From NCBI GenBank assembly GCA_030535795.1, contig JAUNRE010000012.1, positions 1-41,577 on the forward strand: a DNA stretch of 41,577 nt. Direction: 5' to 3'. The stretch is from Akkermansia sp. (GTDB taxonomy: Bacteria > Verrucomicrobiota > Verrucomicrobiia > Verrucomicrobiales > Akkermansiaceae). Made by a program: the position numbers and the translations under genes. Below the pieces are notes generated by a model that saw only the letters and a program-made list of their open reading frames with translations, had not been told where the DNA came from and did no database searches. Below, one piece after another: positions 25,606-33,418 of this stretch; position 1 is the stretch's first letter, and each line of letters opens with the position of its first letter.

Positions 25606-28068
25606 TTACTCCGCCACCTTGGGCGTCACCTGCCGGCGCTCACCGTTCACCAACACAGTCACAGGGTCCGGATCGGGAGTCGTGGTGGTAAGGGTGTAAG
25701 ATGTCACTTTGCCGTCCTTCCAAGCCATATCCACCGTGATATTGCCGCGAGCACGGATACCGCGTACCGAGCCATTGGCCCAGGCAGCAGGAATAGCGGG
25801 CAGCAGCTCAATTGTACCGGCATGGCTCTGGATAAGCATTTCGCTCATGCCACCGGGCATGCCGTAGGTACCATCCATCTGCATGGGGGGATGATTACCG
25901 AAAAGGTTGTCGAGCACATTGTAGCGTATATAGTGCTGCACCATGCTGTATGCCTTGTCCGGCTGCTTAAAGCGAGCCCAGAGGGCGGTTCGCCAAGGCC
26001 AGGTCCAGCTGCGGCGGTTGTCCTTGCCCAGGCCACGCAGTTCCAAGCTCTTCATAGCGGCCGCGGCCAGCACCGGAGTCTTGTCCATGGAGATAGTAGA
26101 GCCGGGGAACACACCGATGAGGTGGGAGGTATGGCGGTGGTTTGCCACCTTGTCCGGACGGTCCACAATCCACTCCTGCAAGTAACCATCGCGACCGATG
26201 CGGTCGCCCACCAAGCGGTCGCGCTTATCGGCCAGTGCAGCAGCCCACTCAGCATCCACCCCCAGAATGGCAGCGGCTTTCACCGTGTTGTCGAAAAGCT
26301 CGCGAATGAGCTGTTGGTCATGCGCGCAGCCATCCTCCAGCGGTCCCCACTCATGAGACCACCCCATGGGGCACACCAGAGAGCCCTCCTTAATGTCGGC
26401 TAATTCAGGATACTTCTGCACGGTGAGCTCTTCCACGGGAGATTTCTCATTCTTGCGGGTCTGCAGCCCCCGCCCGCCGGCGCCTACAGTCTTGAGCTCA
26501 TCCTCCCAGAAATGGCAGATATTCTTAAGCAGGGGGTAGGCAACATTGCGCAGGTATTCTTTGTCCTGAGAGTACTGGTAACGGTCCCATATGTGGAGAG
26601 CATACCAAGCGTTGACAGGCGGATTCCATTTAACCCAGCCGCCGCCACCCCAGGGATTCTGGGAAATACGCGTTGTCCAGCCGCGCACCTTGAATCCGAA
26701 GTGCTTGCGTGTGCTCTCCGACAGCGGCGGCTCCATGGCTTTCACGAAATCGATAAGCGGTTGGTGGCACTCGGCAAGGTTCGCCACCTCAGCCGCCCAA
26801 TAGCACATTTGAAGGTTGATATTGTTGTGGTAATCACACGCCCAGGGAGCGTGTACCTTGTCGTTCCAGATACCCTGAAGAGTAACGGGCAGATTACCGG
26901 GTTGGGAACCGGCAATGAGCACATAGCGCCCATAATTGTAGAGGAGCTCCTCCAGGTCGGGATCATACGGGTTGAGGCCTTTGTCGCAGCGGTTACGATA
27001 GGACGATAGACGCACATCCGTCGGAGCTTGCCCCAACCCTAGCTGCGATGTCCCAAAATCAACGCTCATGCGATTATAGTACGCCGCAAAGTCTTTCCGA
27101 TGAGCGGCTCGAATCTCCTCGAGCGTTTTACCGACAATGCCCTGCAAGACATTTGTATTGCGGACGGAGGGGGCCTCGCCCTTCCAGCCGGAGGCGAAGT
27201 CCATCTTGTAATTCGTAGCCAGTGTTACGTAGATTTCGACAGCATCAGCACCGCGCACGGCGATATAGGGAAGGTGCAGCTGCGACCAGACCGGATAGCG
27301 GCGATCCCCTGTGCCGCGGTATGACACAGGCACCTCGCCCATCTCACCCTGAACGGCAACGGAGCCACCCTTGGTTTTCACCAGAATACGGCCTTCAAAC
27401 ATTTCGCCATTGCTCAAGGTGCCCTTCATCACAATACAATTATCCGCCCCTTTGCTATACGTCACGTCATGGTATGGTGTCAGCGCAATATTGGCCGTAA
27501 CGCCCCCGGGCTTGTCCGTTTCGGCAGTGTACACCAACACATCATCAGGGCGGCTTACAAAGCAGCTGCGTTTGTAATTGTACCCATCAGCCTTAAACTC
27601 GCTCACAGCCTCAGCCCTGCGCAAATCGAGAGCTCGCGTGTATTCGGAAGCCCCACCTTTGTATTCATAGCCGATGTAGAGATTGGCAAAGGGCTGATAG
27701 CTGCCAAACTGGTTGTTGTCGGCCTTGGGGCCGTAGACATAGCCGGCACCATTGTAGAGGCTATTGATTCCGCCCGTCCAAAGGCTCACCTCGTTTAGCA
27801 CCACGCAATCCAAGCGATCTCCGCCGTACACGGTGCCGCCTATGCGGCCATTGCCCACCGGCAGGGTTTGGCTCTCCCACGTGTCTTTATTTTTCTTCCC
27901 CGGCAGATTACGCGTAGCGTGGGGCACAACGGTCCACGGCAGAGCCGTATTGGGCACAACGGCCGGCTGTTTGTACCAAAGATGGTCAGCGGCTGTGTAA
28001 TCAGCGGCGGTGGCTACGGCAAACGCCGCCAGAGTCGCACTGAGAGAAGTATGCAGGAGTTTCTTCAT
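25606..28068 (-). CDS. Secreted glycoside hydrolase family 95 enzyme (alpha-L-fucosidase type)
   Basis: The 820-residue protein has a signal peptide (MKKLLHTS, hydrophobic core, cleavage near residue 21). A complete GH95 architecture follows: N-terminal beta domain with ESQTLPVGNGRIGG and LNEVSLWTGG, an (alpha/alpha)6 barrel and a C-terminal beta domain. Catalytic residues line up with the bifidobacterial 1,2-alpha-L-fucosidase. The Asn-x-Asn pair is Asn416/Asn418 (NNINLQMCYW), the general acid is Glu573 in SHEWGP, and the later Asp is Asp732 in MQMDGTYG. GH95 enzymes invert and release terminal fucose, mostly alpha-1,2-linked as on mucin O-glycans, while some act on L-galactose. Substrate is therefore inferred. 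The gene lies 14 nt after the FHA gene and shares its promoter. Confidence 0.93.
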   Translation of the reverse strand: MKKLLHTSLSATLAAFAVATAADYTAADHLWYKQPAVVPNTALPWTVVPHATRNLPGKKNKDTWESQTLPVGNGRIGGTVYGGDRLDCVVLNEVSLWTGGINSLYNGAGYVYGPKADNNQFGSYQPFANLYIGYEYKGGASEYTRALDLRRAEAVSEFKADGYNYKRSCFVSRPDDVLVYTAETDKPGGVTANIALTPYHDVTYSKGADNCIVMKGTLSNGEMFEGRILVKTKGGSVAVQGEMGEVPVSYRGTGDRRYPVWSQLHLPYIAVRGADAVEIYVTLATNYKMDFASGWKGEAPSVRNTNVLQGIVGKTLEEIRAAHRKDFAAYYNRMSVDFGTSQLGLGQAPTDVRLSSYRNRCDKGLNPYDPDLEELLYNYGRYVLIAGSQPGNLPVTLQGIWNDKVHAPWACDYHNNINLQMCYWAAEVANLAECHQPLIDFVKAMEPPLSESTRKHFGFKVRGWTTRISQNPWGGGGWVKWNPPVNAWYALHIWDRYQYSQDKEYLRNVAYPLLKNICHFWEDELKTVGAGGRGLQTRKNEKSPVEELTVQKYPELADIKEGSLVCPMGWSHEWGPLEDGCAHDQQLIRELFDNTVKAAAILGVDAEWAAALADKRDRLVGDRIGRDGYLQEWIVDRPDKVANHRHTSHLIGVFPGSTISMDKTPVLAAAAMKSLELRGLGKDNRRSWTWPWRTALWARFKQPDKAYSMVQHYIRYNVLDNLFGNHPPMQMDGTYGMPGGMSEMLIQSHAGTIELLPAIPAAWANGSVRGIRARGNITVDMAWKDGKVTSYTLTTTTPDPDPVTVLVNGERRQVTPKVAE

Positions 28069-28082
28069 CTTGTCTTATTTGG

Positions 28083-28781
28083 TTATTTTGTGATAAATTC
28101 GACCCTGATGGGCACTTCGCCCAGAGTCAGCACAGAGCCATCGGAAACAGGCACCCGGGGCGTGTACCGATCCACCCTGTTGTCATTCACGGTGACACCG
28201 TTCGTGGAGTTGAGGTCGGAGACCACCACCCCCATATCGCAGATTTCAATGCGCACATGTTCGCGAGACACACTCTCATCGGACAGGACGATATGGCTCA
28301 CCCGCGGGTCGCGCCCCACTTTGACGCCCCCTTCCTGCCCCAGACTGCAAAAGGGTATAAATTGCTCCCAGGGAGAGCCATCACGCAAAAGCCCCAGCAG
28401 GCGCAATTTGCCGCTGGAAGAGGCTACTTTAACCCCTCGCGGACGGCATGCGCCGAAGCCGGATGAGGGCAACCCCGGCCCCAGGCGCCACTTGCGCCGC
28501 AGGGAATCATGCATCGGCAGGGATTGCAGCAGAATGCCGGGTTGTTTTTCCGTCTGGCGCACCACCATGGTATTGACACTGAGCGGCAGCGCCTGGCTGG
28601 CGACGGGGGCTGCCCCCTGCATACCGGCCAGCATGGTACTGCGAGCCACGCCATCGTGGTCCTTTGCCAGAGCCCGGGAGCTGGCTACAACGAGAGCGGC
28701 TCGGGCACGCGCGAGCTCTCGCTCCAGCTGCTTCACCCGGCCTTCTATCTCTGTCACATGTAACTCTTTGTTTTTCTCCAT
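28083..28781 (-). CDS. FHA-domain protein with N-terminal coiled coil
   Basis: FHA domains bind phosphothreonine peptides. The last ~95 residues of this 232-residue protein form one, with the core motifs in order: a VGRD start, SREHVRI and LNSTNGV. The first ~45 residues are a Glu/Arg/Lys/Leu-rich coiled coil, and the middle is basic and proline/serine-rich without a recognisable domain. There is no signal peptide, so it is probably cytoplasmic. The ATG at 28781 is used because a TTG three codons upstream is less likely; the promoter -10 ends 18 nt before the ATG. The next gene on the transcript is the secreted GH95 enzyme, an unexpected partner. No Ser/Thr kinase or type VI secretion gene is visible nearby. 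Confidence 0.88.
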   Translation of the reverse strand: MEKNKELHVTEIEGRVKQLERELARARAALVVASSRALAKDHDGVARSTMLAGMQGAAPVASQALPLSVNTMVVRQTEKQPGILLQSLPMHDSLRRKWRLGPGLPSSGFGACRPRGVKVASSSGKLRLLGLLRDGSPWEQFIPFCSLGQEGGVKVGRDPRVSHIVLSDESVSREHVRIEICDMGVVVSDLNSTNGVTVNDNRVDRYTPRVPVSDGSVLTLGEVPIRVEFITK

Positions 28782-28799
28782 GGAACCCAAGCTTCGTGC

Positions 28800-28828
28800 A
28801 TTCTACCATATCAACGAGCCCATGGCAA
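28800..28828 (-). promoter_or_regulatory. Promoter, FHA-GH95 unit
   Basis: Minus strand: TTGCCA (28823-28828), 17-nt spacer, TAGAAT (28800-28805), then 18 nt to the ATG at 28781. Confidence 0.65.
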
Positions 28829-28890
28829 CCTAAAAAATTCAAGCAGGCGTTTCTAACACTATAGTACACGCGTTGGAATAATTAGGAAAA

Positions 28891-29901
28891 ATGCCATTTG
28901 GGAAATACGAAGTCGAATTCCGAGGACGAAGTAGAGAGGTCACCCCGCGCTATGTGCAGACGCCCCGTTTACACGGGGCATTTGAGCTCGCTTTCGGCTC
29001 GCAATCACTCCGTATAATTACCATTTTTCCAATTACTCCGACGCTTTTAGCTGTCAAAATAGTGCCGGGTCTCTATGCGACCCCCGTTCAGATTGACGGT
29101 ATCCAAGCAATAGCTTTGCTTACATTGAAGCGTGTAGATAAAGACAACCTGTACAGTTTAGAGCTGGAAGAAATAAAACAGCTCGGAGGTACGTTAGACA
29201 GGTTGAAATATCTCCGTAAAGAAAATCCAAGCGCAATCCCTCTCCGAGCTGATGAGAAAATTCTAAACGCTTTTTCTGAAAAAGTCAAGGAGTATTTCGG
29301 GGAAACTTCCTCATTCTCCATCCGCAACAAGCGCCGCCGCCAGTATGGCAAGATGGAGAAAGCCTACCAGAACGACTTGTTCGCCGCTCTCTATGACGAG
29401 GCCACCCGCATGGAGCAGGAGACCATCAACTTCTACGACCGAGATGCCAACATTGACGATGTGCTTCGCTATTCTGCCAGAGTACGCGGATTGCTCGCCG
29501 CTATGTTCCGTATCGTGCCGCGCGAGGCTCAGCCGAGGAAGACTCTGCTCGACCTGCCGGAGCGTGTGCACACACTCTCGCGCGCTGCGGTAAATCCGCA
29601 TGAGATGCTCTCCATGCAGGGCTCGCCGGGGTTGACTCCCGAAGAAGTTGCCCGATACAACGACCTCACACCGGAGCAACGCCGCGCCGACATCGTATTC
29701 AAACTCGATAGTGCTTATCGCTCTCTCGTCCGAGCAACTGCCCGTTCCATCGAGGCGTACCTCTGCCGACAAGTCATGGATGAGGTAGACAACGCCATGA
29801 AAAGCCTCCAGCCCAAGTACCAGATGAGCGGCAAGGAACGTCGCGGGATAACCTCCGCTAACGTCTTTGAACGCGCAACATACCTGCATACCAACGCGTA
29901 A
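28891..29901 (+). CDS. Unrecognised protein encoded by a gene of mixed composition
   Basis: The 336-residue product matches no family I know. Residues 1-140 are beta-rich at first (FGSQSLRIITIF, LLAVKIVPG), then Lys/Glu-rich helical. From about residue 148 the protein is helical and charged (MEKAYQNDLFAALYDEA and on), with a long helix at about 265-305. No signal peptide or membrane segment is seen. The first 400 nt are clearly more AT-rich than the window, whereas the last 600 nt look like the host, so a fusion or partial replacement is possible. An AGGA sits 5 nt before the ATG, one of the few Shine-Dalgarno-like sites here, and TAATTA overlaps the leaderless position. It is convergent with mnmA, 2 nt apart. 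Confidence 0.7.
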   Translation: MPFGKYEVEFRGRSREVTPRYVQTPRLHGAFELAFGSQSLRIITIFPITPTLLAVKIVPGLYATPVQIDGIQAIALLTLKRVDKDNLYSLELEEIKQLGGTLDRLKYLRKENPSAIPLRADEKILNAFSEKVKEYFGETSSFSIRNKRRRQYGKMEKAYQNDLFAALYDEATRMEQETINFYDRDANIDDVLRYSARVRGLLAAMFRIVPREAQPRKTLLDLPERVHTLSRAAVNPHEMLSMQGSPGLTPEEVARYNDLTPEQRRADIVFKLDSAYRSLVRATARSIEAYLCRQVMDEVDNAMKSLQPKYQMSGKERRGITSANVFERATYLHTNA

Positions 29902-29903
29902 GC

Positions 29904-30995
29904 TCAGGCCATGATATCCTCAAAGAAACCGCCCCCCAGCAGCCGCTCGCCGCGCGCGGCATCGGGCGCATAGAGAGCACACACCTGCCCCAGAGCGAGC
30001 GCCCGCACCGGGGCGTCGAAATCGAGACGATATTTATCGCTGCCCAGCGGGTTGCATGTGGCGTGCACGGCGGGGGCGCGATAGCGGGGTTGCGCCATAA
30101 CGCGCTCCGGCAGGGGGCGCAGCAGGTTGTTGACCGACCCGACTACCGCACTGCGGGAATACAGCCCCGGGGTGTCCTCGCCCTCATACCCCAAAATAAG
30201 GCGGTTGCGCTTCAGGTCTTTCCCCACCACGACATAGGCCACCCCCTCGCGAGGTGAAGCAACGTGGTGCCCCTTGCGCTGCCCCATGGTAAAAAGGTGT
30301 AACCCGTCATGCCTGCCCAGCTTACGCCCCTGCAGGTCGACAATATCGCCGGGATTATCCGGAAGATAGTGGCGCAGGAAGTCGCTCATCTTCACCTGCC
30401 CGATAAAACAAATACCCTGAGAATCTTTCTTGCCGGCATTGGGCAGCCCGAAACGCCGCGCCAACTCGCGCACCTGCGGCTTCGTCATACGCCCCACGGG
30501 GAAGACGGCACGCGCCACCTGCTCCGGGCGCATCAGCGCCAGGAAGTAGGACTGGTCCTTATTACAATCATCCCCGCGCAGAATGTAGCTTCCCTCGCCG
30601 GGGATATCGAGCCTATTGGCATAATGCCCTGTAGCCACCGACTCGAACCCCTGCTCTAACGCGTAATCCAACAGCACACCGAACTTCATTTCGCGGTTGC
30701 AGAGCACATCCGGATTCGGCGTCGAACCGGAGCGGTACCCTTCAATCAGGTAATTCACCACCCGGCTGCGATACTGCTCGATGAGGTCAATCACCCTAAA
30801 CTCAATCCCCAGCTTACGGCACACACCCAACGCATCCTCAATATCGCGCTCCCAGGGACATTCCCCCGGTATATTTTCCTCATTCACCCAGTTTTTCATA
30901 TAGGCGGCCACCACCTCATGCCCCTGCTCCACCAGCAGAGCCGCCGCTGCCGCACTATCCACACCGCCACTGAGAGCTACGAGTATCTTTGCCAT
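29904..30995 (-). CDS. mnmA: tRNA-specific 2-thiouridylase MnmA
   Basis: MnmA adenylates and thiolates U34 of tRNA-Lys, -Glu and -Gln, using sulfur relayed from a cysteine desulfurase. The 363-residue product has the PP-loop SGGVDS at residues 9-14 and the conserved NPDVLCN with catalytic Cys99. A second catalytic Cys196 lies in DSQGICFIG, and a C-terminal beta barrel completes the normal architecture. A longer in-frame extension upstream was rejected. The ATG at 30995 opens the PP-loop domain and is 8 nt after a -10 box. It is divergent from the M3 peptidase gene and convergent with the gene at 28891. Confidence 0.95.
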   Translation of the reverse strand: MAKILVALSGGVDSAAAAALLVEQGHEVVAAYMKNWVNEENIPGECPWERDIEDALGVCRKLGIEFRVIDLIEQYRSRVVNYLIEGYRSGSTPNPDVLCNREMKFGVLLDYALEQGFESVATGHYANRLDIPGEGSYILRGDDCNKDQSYFLALMRPEQVARAVFPVGRMTKPQVRELARRFGLPNAGKKDSQGICFIGQVKMSDFLRHYLPDNPGDIVDLQGRKLGRHDGLHLFTMGQRKGHHVASPREGVAYVVVGKDLKRNRLILGYEGEDTPGLYSRSAVVGSVNNLLRPLPERVMAQPRYRAPAVHATCNPLGSDKYRLDFDAPVRALALGQVCALYAPDAARGERLLGGGFFEDIMA

Positions 30996-31003
30996 GCACG
31001 CGC

Positions 31004-31032
31004 ATGGTAGCAGATAATATATAGCTTTGCAA
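31004..31032 (-). promoter_or_regulatory. Promoter, mnmA (leaderless geometry)
   Basis: Minus strand: TTGCAA (31027-31032), 17-nt spacer, TACCAT (31004-31009), 8 nt, ATG at 30995. The same hexamer pair occurs upstream of metY. An AT-rich stretch in the spacer is an alternative -10. Confidence 0.5.
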
Positions 31033-31094
31033 GACTTCTGTTGCAAACGAATGACAAAACATCGCCCTAAAGCCGCAAATGGCTTGCTTTTGCC

Positions 31095-31123
31095 TTTACT
31101 CCGGCCGCAGAAAAAGGTAGCAT
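31095..31123 (+). promoter_or_regulatory. Promoter, M3 oligopeptidase gene
   Basis: TTTACT (31095-31100, imperfect), 17-nt spacer, TAGCAT (31118-31123), 9 nt, ATG at 31133. Confidence 0.5.
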
Positions 31124-31132
31124 AGCAACAGC

Positions 31133-33214
31133 ATGAATACTCCATTTACCGACAAGAATCTGAACATTGCCTGGTCTCGCCTGACACCCGACCGCGCACG
31201 CACCGAGATACGAGCCGCCATCGAACGCGCCAAAGCAGCCATCGGCGCCATCTGTGCCGTGCAGGAACCCACCTACGAAAACACCTTTGAAGCACTCGAA
31301 GCCAGCGGCGGCGACCTGATGCGCGGTTGGCTGCGCCTCTCGCACCTGCAATCCGTGATGGATTCCCCCGAGCTGCGCGAGGTGGTGAATGAACTCATGC
31401 CCGAAGTCGTCATTTATACCTCGAGCGTCACCCTTAACCCGCAGCTTTATGCCGTGCTGAAAAATGCCGCAGCCTGCCCCTGGGTGCAGCAACTCAGCCC
31501 CGCCAAGCAGCGCTTTATTGCCGAGACACTGGCTGATTTCCGAGAAAACGGGGCTGACCTGACAGATGAGCAGAAGACTCGCTACGCCGAGCTGACTACC
31601 AAACTCGCACAGCTCTCCCAGACGTTCGGCGAACACGTGCTGGATTCGTCCAACGCATGGGAATACATCACCACCGATGCCGAAGAACTGGCCGGCCTGC
31701 CCGATTCCGCCCGCGAAGCCGCCCGCATGGATGCCCTGGCTAAGGGACACGGCAGCGAGACCGCCCCGGCCTGGCGCTTCACCCTACAATTCACCTCGGT
31801 GCAGCCGGTTCTGACCTTTGCGGAAAATGAAGGCCTGCGCAGCCGGGTGTGGCATGCATTCAATGCCAAGGGTACCGGCAAATATGACACGCAGCCGTTC
31901 ATTCACGAAATCATGGCACTGCGTGCCGAAAAAGCCGCGCTGCTGGGTTATGAGCGCTACTCGGATTATGTGACGGCTCGCCGCATGGCCGGCAGCGGCA
32001 CCTCCGCCCTCAATTTCATCAATAACCTGCATGACCGCATCAAGCCCCACTTCCTGGCCGAACAAGAGGCCATCCGCCACTTTGCCGAGCAGGCCACGGG
32101 CTCCGATATCCCCGTGATGAAGCCCTGGGATATTGGCTACTGGAGCGAAAAACGTCGCAAGGCGCTCTATGATTTCGACAGCGAGGAGCTGCGCCCCTAC
32201 TTCCCCATGCAGGGGGTGCTGGAGGGCATGTTCTCCATCTATGCCGGCCTCTACGGCATTCGCTTCGAGCAGCGCGATACCGCCTGCATCAGCGAGGGCG
32301 AGACTCTGCCGCAAGGTGCGGTGGAAGTGTGGCACCCCGAGGTGCTCTTCTACGAGGTGTACGATGAAGAAACAGGCGAGCACCTGGGCTCTTTCTATGC
32401 CGACTGGTACCCGCGCGACAGCAAGCGCGGCGGAGCCTGGATGAACTGCCTCTCCTGCGGGCGTCCGCCCATGGCCGGCAGCCCCCGCGTGCCTCACCTG
32501 GCTCTCATGTGCGGCAACATGAGCCGCCCCGTGGGCGACAAACCCGCACTGCTCACCCACCGCGAGGTCGAGACCGTGTTCCACGAGTTCGGCCACCTGC
32601 TGCACCAAATTCTCAGCGATGTCGAGGTGGAGAGCTTGGCCGGCTGCAACGTGGCGTGGGACTTCGTTGAGCTGCCCAGCCAGATTAACGAAAACTGGTG
32701 CTGGGAGAGCGAGGCGCTCGACCGCTTCGCCCGCCACTGGCAGACAGGCACCCCCCTGCCCGCTAAGCTGAAACAGAAGATGCTGGCCGCCCGCACCTAC
32801 GGCGCCGCCTCCTTCGATATGCGACAGCTTTGCTTCGGCAAACTCGACCTCGAGCTCCACACCAACACGGCCACCTACGCCGGGCGAGACGTGGAGGAGG
32901 TAGACCGCGAAATTCTGGCAGACTACCGCATCCCCACCACCGAGCAAGGCAACAGCGCCCTGCGCTGTTTCTCGCATATTTTTGACGGCGGCTACGAGTC
33001 CGGATACTACTCCTACAAATGGGCAGAAATGCTCGAGGCCGATGCGTTCTCCCGCTTCGCCAAAGAGGGCATCTTCAACCCCGCCACCGGACGCGATTTC
33101 CGCCGCTGCATCCTCTCGCAGGGTAACAGCCGCCCCGCTGCCGAGCTCTACCGCGACTTCATGCAACGCGACCCCGACCCCGAGGCCATGCTGCGCCGCA
33201 GCGGTATCTGCTGA
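31133..33214 (+). CDS. M3-family oligopeptidase (oligopeptidase A type)
   Basis: M3 metallopeptidases cut short peptides, including signal-peptide fragments, in the cytoplasm. The 693-residue protein lacks a signal peptide and has the usual length. The zinc motif HEFGH lies at residues 484-488, and the third ligand Glu513 (FVELPSQ) is spaced exactly as in the family, 25 residues after His488. SQINENW and the C-terminal GYESGYYSYKWAE with EAMLRRSGI are typical of PrlC/OpdA and related oligopeptidases. The gene is a single-gene unit with a strong terminator about 130 nt after the stop. Exact substrate range cannot be read from sequence. Confidence 0.93.
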   Translation: MNTPFTDKNLNIAWSRLTPDRARTEIRAAIERAKAAIGAICAVQEPTYENTFEALEASGGDLMRGWLRLSHLQSVMDSPELREVVNELMPEVVIYTSSVTLNPQLYAVLKNAAACPWVQQLSPAKQRFIAETLADFRENGADLTDEQKTRYAELTTKLAQLSQTFGEHVLDSSNAWEYITTDAEELAGLPDSAREAARMDALAKGHGSETAPAWRFTLQFTSVQPVLTFAENEGLRSRVWHAFNAKGTGKYDTQPFIHEIMALRAEKAALLGYERYSDYVTARRMAGSGTSALNFINNLHDRIKPHFLAEQEAIRHFAEQATGSDIPVMKPWDIGYWSEKRRKALYDFDSEELRPYFPMQGVLEGMFSIYAGLYGIRFEQRDTACISEGETLPQGAVEVWHPEVLFYEVYDEETGEHLGSFYADWYPRDSKRGGAWMNCLSCGRPPMAGSPRVPHLALMCGNMSRPVGDKPALLTHREVETVFHEFGHLLHQILSDVEVESLAGCNVAWDFVELPSQINENWCWESEALDRFARHWQTGTPLPAKLKQKMLAARTYGAASFDMRQLCFGKLDLELHTNTATYAGRDVEEVDREILADYRIPTTEQGNSALRCFSHIFDGGYESGYYSYKWAEMLEADAFSRFAKEGIFNPATGRDFRRCILSQGNSRPAAELYRDFMQRDPDPEAMLRRSGIC

Positions 33215-33265
33215 CACCCTCGCAGTCATCCTCTGCGCCACTGCCACGCTGCTCCCCCAGCCGGC

Positions 33266-33319
33266 AGTGGCGGCAGCACCAACCACTCCGGCAACCTCTC
33301 CGTGCGCTACGCCTTCTGA
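33266..33319 (+). other. Possible 3' remnant of an outer-membrane beta-barrel gene
   Basis: The 204-nt stretch after the M3 gene contains no intact gene, but 33266-33319 reads as SGGSTNHSGNLSVRYAF and a stop. The alternating hydrophobic pattern with Tyr at -2 and terminal Phe is the C-terminal beta-signal of outer-membrane barrels such as autotransporters. No start codon or barrel precedes it. It may be the scar of a deletion or chance. Confidence 0.25.
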
Positions 33320-33346
33320 TAGGCCGGAAACCACACATCACCTCAG

Positions 33347-33379
33347 CCGCCCCGTTGCAAGAATGCAGCGGGGCGGTTT
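33347..33379 (+). terminator. Rho-independent terminator before the U32 gene
   Basis: CCGCCCCGTTGCA (33347-33359) pairs with TGCAGCGGGGCGG (33364-33376), with one G-U pair and a 4-nt loop, then TTT. The promoter -35 of the next gene starts 5 nt after this run. Confidence 0.8.
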
Positions 33380-33383
33380 CTGC

Positions 33384-33411
33384 TTGACATTTACGGCTCA
33401 GGCTGTACAAT
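33384..33411 (+). promoter_or_regulatory. Promoter, U32 family gene (leaderless geometry)
   Basis: TTGACA (33384-33389), 16-nt spacer, TACAAT (33406-33411), 7 nt, ATG at 33419. Confidence 0.8.
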
Positions 33412-33418
33412 CGCGCGC

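Noticed and set aside
31784..33334. Minus-strand open frame of 516 codons opposite the M3 peptidase gene
   Set aside because: The plus strand encodes an intact M3 peptidase with correctly spaced zinc ligands; the minus frame has no recognisable motif.
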